41,735 nucleotides of DNA. Source: Actinomycetes bacterium (GTDB taxonomy: Bacteria; Actinomycetota; Thermoleophilia; Solirubrobacterales; Solirubrobacteraceae). Under the pieces are notes generated by a model, which was not told the origin of the DNA, did not search any database, and worked only from the letters and a program-made list of their open reading frames with translations. The stretch covers positions 1 through 41,735 of the forward strand of contig JAJYUP010000015.1 in the NCBI GenBank assembly GCA_021792455.1, written 5' to 3'. A program made the translations under genes and the position numbers. Shown piece by piece: positions 33,281 through 41,735 of this stretch (position 1 is its first letter; the number at the start of each line of letters is the position of its first letter).

Positions 33281-34660
33281 TCACGGCATGTATCTGATCA
33301 GGTACTGGCTGCCTTCCTGTCCGCTTCCTTCTTCACAGGTGAGGTAGAAGACGGCCGCTCCGTTCGGGCTGCTCGCGATCGGTTCCAGGTCCAGTTCCCC
33401 GGAGCCCTGCAGTCCGCAGTTGTGCAGGCTCGGTGCGATTCGTCGCGCCCTTGAGAAGGGGCGAGCGGGCCGAGCCGTGAAAGCGACCAGGTCGAACTCG
33501 TTGGGATGGTGCGCGACATCGCCGCGGTTGATCAACAGCGAGCGCCGATGGGAGTCGATCAACCCAACGGTTTCTATGAGGTGTTCGGCACCGTCGTCCA
33601 CGATGAGCCTCCTGCCGAAGCGCCCAAACACGCTCCCGCGCCGAGCGTAGATGCGCGTGCGCAGCGCGCTGGAGTCTTCCACGCTCCAGACTGCCAGCAC
33701 GAACCGGCGCCCGCCTGCGAACACTTCGACGCCGTATCCAAAGGCCGGTACAGACATGATCCGGCGGGGACGGAGGAAGCGACCGGCGGCTGTGAAGCCC
33801 GTCAACATGAGCCTTTGCGCGGTCCCTTCCGGCCCGGAGAGGTAGGCGAACAGGGTGTCGCCTGCCCCGTCGTTGGTGAAACCAACACCGTCTCTCAGCT
33901 TGCGCACCCGCCGCAGATGCACAGCTGGGCGGGACGCGCCCGCGGGACGGCCGCCGGCGAGGCCCACCACGTCTCTGTCCTGCAACCAGCTCGCGACCGG
34001 CCGCCCGTCCGGGGCGAGGTGCAGGTTGAGCAGCGACGGCCCTTTGCGCGCGGCAACGAGCCTGACGGTGTGAAACGGCCCGCCGAACCGGCCGAACGCC
34101 TCTTCGATCTGGCCTGGTTGGAGTTCGTCTTCTTCGTATTGGCTGATGGCATCGCCTCCGCGCTGCCAGACCGCGGTGAGTATCCCGTCTGCGACGACGA
34201 CGCTGGGTTCTTCCGGCTGGTCTGAGAACTCCGCGGGGCTGAGCGCGGGAGACACCGCCTGAGCCTCCGGCGGCCTCTTGCCGAGGCGCCAGGCCGCGAC
34301 GGCGATATGGCGGCAACATCCTTCGGACTGGCCGTCTTCGTAGGAGACCGCCACGGCGACCTCTCCGCGATCATCGAGCGCAATCGTCGCGTAGACCCCA
34401 CCCACATGGGCCGGCACGCCGACCGTCCACGAATGCTCTATGCGCCCAGAGCGCGCCAGCTCGGCGACCACCGCTCCCGCCCGAGTGCCGTACGCGCCGA
34501 CAGCCTGACCACGATCATTGACCGCGAACTGCCATGTCTGGTCTCTGGTCGGCAAACGCACCGGTGCCGTGAAGCGACCGGTGAACGCCCAAGATGGCGA
34601 CGCCGCGAAGGCACCGACCAGCATCGTCAGCAGCAGTAGGCTTGAGAGGGATCGTCTCAT
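33281..34660 (-). CDS. Secreted protein of unknown function
   Basis: Protein of 459 aa starting MRRSLSSLLLLTMLVGAFAA, a Sec signal peptide with a likely cleavage after SPSWA. The mature part is rich in beta strands with repeated units such as WQFAVNDRGQAVGAY, ATIALDDRGEVAVAVSY and LHLAPDGRPVASWLQ, the pattern of a beta-propeller or similar strand-repeat fold. Cys occurs in GCCRHIA, NCGLQ and YLTCEEG. Proteins of this style are common in soil actinobacteria. It is downstream of, and on the same strand as, the glycosidase/RCC1 gene remnant, with a 52-bp gap. Function unknown. Confidence 0.68.
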   Translation of the reverse strand: MRRSLSSLLLLTMLVGAFAASPSWAFTGRFTAPVRLPTRDQTWQFAVNDRGQAVGAYGTRAGAVVAELARSGRIEHSWTVGVPAHVGGVYATIALDDRGEVAVAVSYEDGQSEGCCRHIAVAAWRLGKRPPEAQAVSPALSPAEFSDQPEEPSVVVADGILTAVWQRGGDAISQYEEDELQPGQIEEAFGRFGGPFHTVRLVAARKGPSLLNLHLAPDGRPVASWLQDRDVVGLAGGRPAGASRPAVHLRRVRKLRDGVGFTNDGAGDTLFAYLSGPEGTAQRLMLTGFTAAGRFLRPRRIMSVPAFGYGVEVFAGGRRFVLAVWSVEDSSALRTRIYARRGSVFGRFGRRLIVDDGAEHLIETVGLIDSHRRSLLINRGDVAHHPNEFDLVAFTARPARPFSRARRIAPSLHNCGLQGSGELDLEPIASSPNGAAVFYLTCEEGSGQEGSQYLIRYMP

Positions 34661-34712
34661 CGCTGATCAGACACGGCGACGGTAACAGAGTCGCGGCTCC
34701 GCCCGGATCGCG

Positions 34713-37148
34713 TCACCCGATCCCGCTGACAGGCACCGGAACGAGGCTGTTGTCGGTGCGGCCGTCGCCGAGCTGGCCCGATCCGCCCGCGCCCCAGCAT
34801 TCGATGGCACCGGAGGAGAGCACCGCGCATCCGGTGTATTCGCCGCCCGTGATCTCGGTCGCCGTGCTGATCCCGCTCACGCCCACCGGCGTGAGGCTGG
34901 CTTTGGTCGTGCCGTCGCCGAGCTCGCCGTTTTCGCCCGCGCCCCAGCATTCCACGCTGCCGCCGGAGAGCAGCGCGCAGGATGAGACGACGCTGCCGCC
35001 GGGCTGCGTGGCCGCCGCTGAGAGCCCCTGGACCTTGACCGGCGTATAGCTGTATTCGTAGTTGCCGTCGCCGAGCTGGCCGTTTTCGTTGTAGCCCCAG
35101 CAGTAGTCTTCGCCGCTTGAGATGACCGCGCATGTGTGGGCGTAGCCGGCGTCTGCTATCGCGGTGGCGCTGCTGATGCCGCTCACGGGCTGCGGGGTCG
35201 TCTCGATCGAGGTGCTGTTCGGCGGGTAGCCCCAGCATTCCACGCTGCCGCCCGAAAGCAGCGCACACGCGTATTCGCGGCCGGCGGTGATGGCGACCGC
35301 GGTGCTGATGCCGCTCACCGCCACAGGCGTGCTGCTCGATTCTGTGGTTCCGTCACCGAGCTGGCCCTGCGCACCGTCGCCCCAGCAGTCGATATGGCCG
35401 CTGGAGAGCAGCGCGCACTCGAACTGGATGCCCACTGTCACTGCGGTGGCCTCTTCGATCCCGCTCACCGCTTCTGGCGCCAGGCTGTCGGTCACCGTAC
35501 TCGACGCCGGAGTGACCGACAGCGTCGTCGCGCTGCGTGACGCTTCGACCGCTTCACCCACAAGTGGCGAGGCGAGCTGCGCGCCGCCGGCCGGAGGATC
35601 GCCGTTTTCGCCCCAGCATTCCACGGTGCCGCCGGAGATCACCGCGCAGGATCCGGTAGGGCCGGCGGCGATCGCCGTTGCTTTGCTGATCCCGCTCACC
35701 GGCACCGGCGTGTCGCTGGCGGTCGTGGTGCCGTCGCCGAGCTGGCCAACGGAGTTACTGCCCCAGCATTCCACGCCACCGCCTGCGAGCAGCGCGCAGA
35801 CGTGACTCCAGGCGCCGGCGCCCGCCGTGGCCTTGCACCTGGTCCTGAAGGTCTGATCTCCACCCAGGCTCGGAGTGCCTTCGCTCGCTTCGTTTTCAGC
35901 CTCGGCTTGGTAGTGGTAGGTGGTGCATTCTTCGAGCCCGGAGAGTGCCACCGCCTCGCTCTGCTTGCCTTCGGGGTTGGCGACCGGGGTCGTGGTGGTG
36001 GTGTGGCCGTATTCGGTGCTGGTGCCGTACTGCACCCAGTACTTGGCGGGGGCACCTTGCGGGTCGACGGTCAGGGTGACTGTGCCGCTGTGTGCTTTGA
36101 CGCTCGCCGCCACCGCAGCTCGGCTTTCCGCGCGAGGTGGGCAGCTGTTGCCCTTGAGGGCGAGCACAAGCACGCAGTACGCAGGACGCCAGTCGTACGG
36201 GGCGTTTTCGTGTCCTTTCACGCCTTCGCCGTAGAGCAGGCCGCTGTCGAACGCGACTTTGTTGTGTTCCTTTTCTCTCGCTATTTCTGCAGCGGACGGC
36301 CCGCGGTACTCGTAGTAATCGACGAGTTCGACGTACCGCTTCGCGTCTTTGGCGAGTTGGCTGAAGTCGATGGCCGCTTCCCGTTGACGCTGAAAATGGC
36401 CTCTGATTGCTTTGCCCGCAGACAAGAGCACGCCTTGCTCGCTCAGCCAGATGTGAGGGTGCCCGAGCGGGTGTTTGTTGATGATGCTGACCATCGCCCG
36501 AAGCTCCTGGTTGCGATGCGTCTTGAAATACTTGCCGAGGTCTTTGTAGTCGTGAAGACTCCACGCCGCCGGCTTCGGCCATTCGCGGCGGCGGTTGTGG
36601 TTGACGATCGTTTGGATGTACTTCTTGACATACTTTTCTGTCGATGTGCCGAGAACGCCGGCGAATTCGCCGGCGACGACGAGGCAGTGCCTGCAGTCCT
36701 TGTATTCGGAGGGGTGCTTGGGCGCCCAGTTGTGCAGTACGCGGTTGGCGATCTCCCAGAAGCGAGCGGCGCGTTTTTCATGGTCATACAGCGGATCGTG
36801 CCTTTCGCTCGGTTTGGCGCCTGCGCCGTTGCTCGGCTCGTTCCATGCGCCCCACAGCCTCACCAGCGGGACGACTTCTACTCTTTCTTCCTTCTCATGC
36901 TGCCGTGCTTCGTGCAGCTCTTCAAGGAGCGGCTTGAAGTCCGCTTCGTAGACCTTCGCTGACGGCGCCTTGCATTTGCTGCCCAGTTCTCTTTCGCCAA
37001 CGCAGAACCCGGCGTTCTTACTCCTGCTGAGCAGGGCCGAGAGCGTGATGAACGGCGTGAGTTTGGCGCTCTTGACCGCCTGGAGCCATTTTTCCAGGTT
37101 GGTGAATGCTTCTACTTCGGCTCTTTTCGACCCTTCACCGCCGGCTGC
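34713..37148 (-). pseudogene. 5'-truncated glycosidase/RCC1-repeat fusion gene
   Basis: The frame is open from a stop at 37149-37151 to 34713, with possible GTG start 36863 (716 aa). The N-terminal part looks like a clan GH-A TIM barrel: LWGAWNEPSNG gives the acid/base Glu (residue 9 from GTG 36863) and HIWLSEQGVLL a second Glu (142) suited as nucleophile. A fibronectin-like segment follows (VTLTVDPQGAPAKYWVQYGT), then seven Cys-containing RCC1-type repeats around CWG (for example ECWGAGGSGQLGDGRT), enough for a seven-bladed propeller. The early barrel and signal peptide are missing: upstream sequence runs into an IS630 fragment. The remaining domains look intact, so inactivation is inferred only from the lost start. 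Confidence 0.65.
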
Positions 37149-37335
37149 TCAAGCACGGAGCATTCACCTCCGAGGAGGACCTCGCCGAGCAACTGCTCGC
37201 CTTCATCGAGACCTACAACCAGAACGCCAAGCCATTCAAGTGGACATACACCGGAAAGGCGCTCGAGGTGTGAGAACAATGAAACTCGCAAACGGTAAAA
37301 CCCATCGAGCCACCACTTACTGGAGCCACCACTAG
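37118..37335 (+). mobile_element. IS630-family remnant (transposase 3' end and right end)
   Basis: Plus strand 37124-37273 encodes FSTLHRRLLKHGAFTSEEDL then AFIETYNQNAKPFKWTY and a stop, the C-terminal tail of IS630-family transposases. The catalytic DDE part is absent. After the stop, GAGCCACCACT occurs twice (37307-37317 and 37323-37333) and ends at CTAG, in keeping with IS630 insertion at TA/CTAG. The left side abuts the truncated glycosidase gene at about 37118, so the insertion or a later deletion removed that gene's 5' end. Confidence 0.72.
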
Positions 37336-37413
37336 TGTGTGCCACCGTCGCCTTCTCGGCGATCGATCCGAGGGGGCGGGCCGCCGAAAAACACTTTGCT
37401 TTCTGCTCGTTCC

Positions 37414-38070
37414 CTATGGTTGCGTTGGCCAGAACAGGGCCTGCGAGTGCCGTGAGCCGTTTACGCCAGTGAAGTGCAACGCGACCGGCTTAGTGGTCGT
37501 CTGGAATGCGTAGCCGTCATCCGCATTGAGTTCGACAGGCATTTCCACGCCTGCTTCGGTTACCGCACGCAGATCGGAGGCGCTAGCAGTTGCTGGCAAC
37601 ACGCCGATGACCGAGAAGTGTTCGCCGTTGTTTATGACCTCGTCGCTGCCGATGCCGCTAGCCGCCGCGGCACTGTCGCCCTGGCAGAAGCTCGCGGTGT
37701 CTTCGCTGCCGCGCATGGAAACCAGACAGACCGCGCCTTCAGCCGGCACGAGTACTGCGCTGCCCGCGCTGTTGGCGACAACCTCCCGGCCGAGGCTCGG
37801 GTTAGCGCCGGCTTCCGACTCCGTCTGGGTAAGAGCGCTCACGACACGCGGGGTGTTCGTGACGCTATCGGCAGCCGTCGGCGGCTGGCCGAGGACCGGG
37901 AACGCAGCGGTCTGGCTCGAGTTCGGCTCGCTGACCATGCTGGTAGAAGACCCGGAAGGTTCCGATGATGCTGGGGCGCCGAAGGCACCTGATGCCGCCA
38001 GGCCGCCTACGGTTAGCGTCATGGACGCGAGCAGCGCCGCGCACCGTGTGCGATTGCTTGGTGTTCTCAT
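37414..38070 (-). CDS. Secreted protein of unknown function
   Basis: Protein of 218 aa. Start ATG 38070 (MRTPSNRTRCAALLASMTLT) opens a signal peptide with a likely cleavage after SGAFGA; longer frames run into the next gene. The mature part has two Cys (VCLVSMRGSEDTASFCQG), GEHFSVIGVLPATASASDLR and VALHFTGVNGSRHSQALFWP. The layout resembles other unassigned extracellular proteins of the same lineage. It follows the 38087 gene by 16 bp, so one transcript is likely. No domain recognised. Confidence 0.6.
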   Translation of the reverse strand: MRTPSNRTRCAALLASMTLTVGGLAASGAFGAPASSEPSGSSTSMVSEPNSSQTAAFPVLGQPPTAADSVTNTPRVVSALTQTESEAGANPSLGREVVANSAGSAVLVPAEGAVCLVSMRGSEDTASFCQGDSAAAASGIGSDEVINNGEHFSVIGVLPATASASDLRAVTEAGVEMPVELNADDGYAFQTTTKPVALHFTGVNGSRHSQALFWPTQP

Positions 38071-38086
38071 CTGTGGTATCGCCTTT

Positions 38087-38509
38087 CTAGGGTTCGTAGA
38101 ACCAGCACCAGATTTCCTGAGCATTGCCGTAAGAGTTGTCTTGCAGGCCACCGCCCCGAAGCGGGTCGTGTGCGCTGAATTCGGTCCCCCATTTCCAGAT
38201 GAACGTGGTCCCGTGTTCGAGCTCCGATGAGCTGCACACGTCACTCGCCCATGTTTCTTTCTTGACGCCGACGCAAAGATAGGCGTTGTAGCCTTTCTGG
38301 AGCTTGGTCTGTCCTTCGCGCCAGTTGGCTGTCACAGACGGGTCCCACAGCCATGTGTTGTTGGCGGGTTTGCCTTCGAAGTCGTGCGAGTAAGCGGACG
38401 CATTTCCCGGTGCTGCGAGCGCGAAGGTCACGAACGTGGCGAACGTGGCGAGCAGCGCCACAAGCGCGAGCGTAATCGAGCTTTGGCGTCGCAGTCTGCT
38501 TTGGATCAT
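38087..38509 (-). CDS. Small secreted protein of unknown function
   Basis: Protein of 140 aa. ATG 38509 (MIQSRLRRQSSITLALVALL) has GGGAG about 9 nt upstream and starts a signal peptide that likely ends near APGNASA. The exported part carries Cys in AYLCVGVKKE, SDVCSSSE and EIWCWFYEP and is rich in Trp and Tyr, suggesting a small disulfide-stabilised fold. First of two consecutive secreted-protein genes. No family recognised. Confidence 0.6.
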   Translation of the reverse strand: MIQSRLRRQSSITLALVALLATFATFVTFALAAPGNASAYSHDFEGKPANNTWLWDPSVTANWREGQTKLQKGYNAYLCVGVKKETWASDVCSSSELEHGTTFIWKWGTEFSAHDPLRGGGLQDNSYGNAQEIWCWFYEP

Positions 38510-38890
38510 GTCGATCGGCTCCCTGTAGCCGTGGCTGTACACCGTCGGGTGACAGACCGGTGTGCAAGCGACGCGCGCCCGCGGACCCGGCCGCTCCCCC
38601 TCGTTTCTCTCATCGTTGTTCTCTTCTTTCGGCTGGCAGCAGCTACCACCGCCAGCTGTGGTGGCTCTCGGTTCCTGTCCGTGATGCGTCGCTCGAGCTG
38701 GCCTTGTGGGCGTGGCGCCGAACGTCCACCCCTATAGATGCACGACCACGACGCTTTGTGACGCTCCTCTTGCGGGCAGCGCCGCACGGTCTCTCAGCCA
38801 GTGCTGAGGTAGGATGCTCGGCGAGCCGCTAGCATCCCGCTGGATGCGATTGCCGGACGGCTATCTGCTTGGGGGCGGGAGCGCCGCTGC
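38510..38890. promoter_or_regulatory. Divergent intergenic region
   Basis: About 380 bp between the small secreted protein and the sigma factor gene. It must hold promoters for both, but I could not assign -35/-10 boxes with confidence. No gene or repeat seen. Confidence 0.35.
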
Positions 38891-39439
38891 GTGGTGTACA
38901 CGATGAGCCTTGATTCCAAGGCGATCCTTGAAATGTACGATCGCCACGCGCGCGGACTGGTCGGCTACTTCACGCGTAGGGTGCACGATCCCGATCTGGC
39001 GGTCGAACTGATGAGCGAGACGTTTCTGGCGGCTTTCACTGCGCGCCGAGAGTGCCGGGCGCGCGGTCAAGCGCAGCGTGCCGCTTGGCTCTATCGGATT
39101 GCCGCCAATAAGCTTGCTGAGCATGCGCGTCGTGCCGCGAGTGAGCGCCGTGCGTTGCAGCGTCTTGGCAGCGAACTCACGCGGCCGGCAACCGAGGCCG
39201 AGGCGCAGTACATCGAACGCCTCGCCGAAGAAGCGGATCTGCGCGGCCTGCTTGGCGGGGCGGTCGCAGCGCTCAGCGAGGAGCAGGCGAAGGCGATCCT
39301 CTCGCGGGTCCTGCTAGAAAGAAGCTACTCGGAGGTAGCGGCGGAGCTCGGCATAAGCGAGCAGGCCGCGCGTGCTCGCGTCAGCCGCGGCTTGCAGGTC
39401 TTGCGCCGAGCGATTGCGCCGGCCCGCGAAGGCACCTGA
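38891..39439 (+). CDS. ECF-type RNA polymerase sigma factor
   Basis: Protein of 182 aa with sigma-70 region 2 (MYDRHARGLVGYFTRRVHDP, ELMSETFLAAF, AWLYRIAANKLAEHARR) and region 4 (RSYSEVAAELGISEQAARAR, VSRGLQVLRRA). GTG at 38891 is chosen because GGGAG is 9 nt upstream; ATG 38903 is an alternative. Its stop overlaps the next start (TGATG), so the membrane protein that follows is co-translated. Such pairs are a recurrent unit in this group of bacteria; the partner may act as an anti-sigma factor or as a target gene. Confidence 0.88.
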   Translation: MVYTMSLDSKAILEMYDRHARGLVGYFTRRVHDPDLAVELMSETFLAAFTARRECRARGQAQRAAWLYRIAANKLAEHARRAASERRALQRLGSELTRPATEAEAQYIERLAEEADLRGLLGGAVAALSEEQAKAILSRVLLERSYSEVAAELGISEQAARARVSRGLQVLRRAIAPAREGT

Positions 39440-40824
39440 TGAGGGAACGGAGTCGCAACCACGCCGCCGAGACGTCCGAGCCGTCCGGGACGCGCGAGGA
39501 TGACCGCGACGCGACGATCCCCCCTGGCCCGTCGACCGTAGGAGAGCAGGCACTCGCGGCGGCACGCGCCCGGCTCGCTGCGCACATGCAAGCACAAGAG
39601 CGAAACGCCGTCGAGGCAGATTTCAGCGAGTTTGCCGATGTGCCGTTGCTCGAGGAGGTGCGCCAGCGACTGGCATCCCGCTTCGAGCAGCTTGAACGGC
39701 AAGAGCGCTCCTTGCGCGTCGGGTCGCGCATCAGGGCTCTGCGAAGGCTGCGGCCGGCGTTTGCGATCCTGTTCGTACTGCTGCTCGCCGGCAGTGCGGC
39801 GGCGGCGGTCACTTTGAGCCTTCGCTCAGCGCCGTTGAGCGGACGGCTACCCGCTGGCGGTTCTCCCGTACCACCCGGATATGCTTTCAGCGAGGCGGGA
39901 AAGCGCTACCGGATCGTGCTTGCCCCAGTGCTCAGCGCTGGCTCAAGCGGGTGGCGTAGTTTCATCACGTTCGCTTCGCGATCCAAGCGCAGCACCGCTG
40001 GCGGCGGGTCCGGCTATCCGACGCGCGCACAGCCATTGTGGCTCGGCGAAGGCACGAACTTTCCGGGAATGAGTCCTGCGAACGGCAGGGTGCTGGAGTA
40101 CGTTCTGACCGGGCCGGCAGTCACCGCGGTGCGGATCGGTTCGCTGACCGTCACGACGCGTAGCGCCTCGGCGCTGCCGCTCGAAGACCGCATCGCGGTC
40201 TTTACGCTGCCGGCCAGCATCCCGCCGTTGAGCCTGCCTCCCCAAGCGCCGCCATTGCGCGCGGGCCGCTCCGGCGCTGGCAGCAAGACTCTCCCCGGCA
40301 GCCCTGAAGTGGTTCCGCTCGGCAGAAACGGGCGACCGATCGGCGGCCACACGAAATCCACGGCCCGCACGGCTGCGGCGCGCTCGTGGTATCGCGGTCC
40401 TGGCCGCTCCCTGCCGCCGCTCGCACGTTCGGGAGCCTGCCAGCTCGGCGAGCACGGCCTGCCCGGCTTGAAGCCCGTCTGGGGTCAGGTAGTCAGCTCG
40501 ATCCGTCCGGTGCGCGACGCTACGGGCGAGCTGCTGCTCTCCTGCCTGCAAAGCACCTATCGTCTCGGCAAGTGGACTTTGACTGCGGCGGTCCTGCTCA
40601 ACGCCGAGCATCCTGAGGCCGCGGCGCCCGGCCCAATACCCGGTGCGGTGCCGGTCAAAGGAGCGCCAGCTACCGTCCAGGCCGGGGACCCGTCGCCGCC
40701 CGGAGCGCTCACCGCAAAGCGCGTCGGCAACATGTGGCTGGTAGTGGCAGGCGGCCGCGATCTTAGCCAGCGTCTGGAAGTACTCGACGCTCTACGTATC
40801 AGCAGACTTTCGCTCGCAAGATGA
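39439..40824 (+). CDS. Single-pass membrane protein coupled to the sigma factor
   Basis: Protein of 461 aa. About 105 charged cytoplasmic residues, including a predicted helical stretch (LLEEVRQRLASRFEQLERQE), precede one membrane segment (FAILFVLLLAGSAAAAVTL); the remaining 335 residues would be outside. The exterior is Pro/Gly/Ser-rich with two Cys in GACQLGEHG and LLSCLQSTY. It starts within the sigma-factor stop codon. The topology fits an anti-sigma factor, but no zinc-binding HxxxCxxC motif is present. It converges with the next gene. Confidence 0.65.
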   Translation: MRERSRNHAAETSEPSGTREDDRDATIPPGPSTVGEQALAAARARLAAHMQAQERNAVEADFSEFADVPLLEEVRQRLASRFEQLERQERSLRVGSRIRALRRLRPAFAILFVLLLAGSAAAAVTLSLRSAPLSGRLPAGGSPVPPGYAFSEAGKRYRIVLAPVLSAGSSGWRSFITFASRSKRSTAGGGSGYPTRAQPLWLGEGTNFPGMSPANGRVLEYVLTGPAVTAVRIGSLTVTTRSASALPLEDRIAVFTLPASIPPLSLPPQAPPLRAGRSGAGSKTLPGSPEVVPLGRNGRPIGGHTKSTARTAAARSWYRGPGRSLPPLARSGACQLGEHGLPGLKPVWGQVVSSIRPVRDATGELLLSCLQSTYRLGKWTLTAAVLLNAEHPEAAAPGPIPGAVPVKGAPATVQAGDPSPPGALTAKRVGNMWLVVAGGRDLSQRLEVLDALRISRLSLAR

Positions 40825-40842
40825 GTGCACGAGAGCGAACGT

Positions 40843-41735
40843 TCAGCCCGCAACATGGTAGAGCGTCACGCCGCCGACGGTGAGGGCGTGCAGCCCGAGC
40901 TGGCTGAGCTCGCCTGGGTATGGCGAGCTTGTCTGCGGCGTATCGTCGATCACGATGTAGGAAACATGGTAGGCGCGCAGGAAACGCGCCAACGCGGCCG
41001 GCCGTGTCGGCTGATTGGCGCCGAACGCGTCGATCACGGGCTGCGCTGCGAACTGCGCAGGCGCGTAATGGCCGAGATAGCCCTCAGGCATGCGGAAATA
41101 GAAGCCTGTCTGCGCCTGCCAGAGCATGCTGTTCTCGTCGACCCCGAACGGGAAGGCGAGCAGCACCTTGTCCGGCTGCAAATAGCTGCGATACATCCCG
41201 GTGGCAAAAAACGGCGGGTCTGAAGGGGTCGCTCCCCACAGTCGCGTGCCGATGTTAGGCGCCACCATCACCGCGCCGAGAGCCAACAGCAGCCATCGGC
41301 GCCGGCGGCGCGTCGAGCCGGACGGCGCTTCAGCGACCCACGCGGCGACCCCTACAGCAACCGCAAGAGCGGTGTAAACAAAAAGCCTTGAAGGGGTGAT
41401 GAGCCTGAAGATCGGCAGGTTTCTCAGCAGCTGGTAGGGCAGCGCGATCGTCTGCACGCCCGCGACATGCAGATGCGAGCCGAGCGCAGCAAGAAAGCTG
41501 GCTGCCGCAGCGACAACCAGGATTCTCGACAGCCGGCGCCGGCTGGTGCGGGCAGACCACAGGCCGAACGCGACAATGATCGGCAACGACAGATACCCGT
41601 CAGCTTCAGCAATGTTGTTTTCCTCAAAGCTTGCTGTGAGCTTTGCGAAAATGGCCGGACCCCCGTGGTTCGGTCCGGTCGTTGTGAGAGCTTCGATGAC
41701 CCTGGAGAATGGGTCGAAGGAGCTATCGCATGTCG
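40843..41735 (-). CDS. Polytopic membrane protein, C-terminal part (runs off window)
   Basis: The reading frame is open from the window edge (41735) to the stop at 40843, so the 5' part is missing. Visible sequence has membrane helices (LPIIVAFGLWSA, ILVVAAAASFLAALGSHL, LFVYTALAVAVGVAAWVAEA, LLLALGAVMVAPNIG) and a C-terminal soluble domain with YLGHYAPAQFAAQPVIDAFG and VSYIVIDDTPQT. The arrangement, with helices then an extracellular tail, resembles YfhO-like or GT-C-type membrane glycosyltransferase proteins. Assignment to one family is not possible from this fragment. Confidence 0.6.
   Translation of the reverse strand, partial: TCDSSFDPFSRVIEALTTTGPNHGGPAIFAKLTASFEENNIAEADGYLSLPIIVAFGLWSARTSRRRLSRILVVAAAASFLAALGSHLHVAGVQTIALPYQLLRNLPIFRLITPSRLFVYTALAVAVGVAAWVAEAPSGSTRRRRRWLLLALGAVMVAPNIGTRLWGATPSDPPFFATGMYRSYLQPDKVLLAFPFGVDENSMLWQAQTGFYFRMPEGYLGHYAPAQFAAQPVIDAFGANQPTRPAALARFLRAYHVSYIVIDDTPQTSSPYPGELSQLGLHALTVGGVTLYHVAG

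Noticed and set aside
35802-36962. 386-codon plus-strand frame across the glycosidase region
   Set aside because: Antisense to the barrel and FN3 coding sequence; composition is the mirror of that gene and no domain is seen.
37307-37333. Short direct repeat considered as a CRISPR-like array
   Set aside because: Only two copies of an 11-bp unit 5 bp apart at the end of an IS remnant; no spacers or cas genes.

Overview
The window is high-GC DNA that reads like an actinobacterium, most likely of the Thermoleophilia/Solirubrobacterales type. That guess rests on codon and base composition, the secreted-protein style of the right-hand third, a sigma-70/membrane-protein gene pair, and an actinobacterial-style MobF relaxase. 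No rRNA or other taxonomic marker is present, so the placement is an inference.

Left part (1-10.6 kb), catabolic genes. A glutaryl-CoA dehydrogenase and a class III CoA-transferase diverge from a 108-bp control region holding a perfect 12-bp palindrome; together they would activate and oxidise glutarate. A squalene-hopene cyclase follows, then two aldehyde dehydrogenases, a gene-poor stretch of about 1.2 kb, and an Amt-family membrane protein in which both pore 'twin histidines' appear to be replaced.

Middle part (11-20.4 kb), a nicotinamide and ribose salvage block. On the minus strand lie PRPP synthetase, a HAD phosphatase, nicotinamide phosphoribosyltransferase (NAMPT), ribokinase, a LacI regulator, a PF07090 protein, a flavin split-barrel protein and a cupin. 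A nucleoside hydrolase diverges from the cupin. The chemistry links up: nucleoside to base plus ribose, ribose to ribose-5-P, to PRPP, and PRPP plus nicotinamide to NMN. Three control regions share an 8-bp TAGAAWCG element, and NAMPT has a near-consensus promoter about 330 nt upstream of its start.

20.4-26.8 kb, regulators and redox genes. Here are a racemase-like relic, a tight operon of two small unknown proteins plus an ArsR regulator, an AMP-forming acyl-CoA synthetase, a DUF488 protein with a Crp/Fnr-type palindrome upstream, a SufR-like cysteine-containing regulator divergent from a 7Fe ferredoxin, a hemerythrin-like protein, and two decayed gene fragments.

26.9 kb to the right end, an integrated element and what follows it. 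A 3' fragment of tRNA-Ala(CGC), still carrying its own terminator, marks the left attachment site. Then come a tyrosine integrase, an Xre/RES toxin-antitoxin pair, an excisionase-like HTH protein and a MobF relaxase preceded by a nested inverted repeat that looks like an origin of transfer. A 10-bp palindrome (GCGGTACCGC) recurs upstream of the integrase and in the excisionase/relaxase gap. No intact tRNA or second attachment site is visible to the right, so the island may run past the window. The rest holds secreted proteins, a glycosidase/RCC1 fusion gene cut at its 5' end by an IS630-type remnant, an ECF sigma factor coupled to a membrane protein, and the 3' part of a membrane-protein gene.
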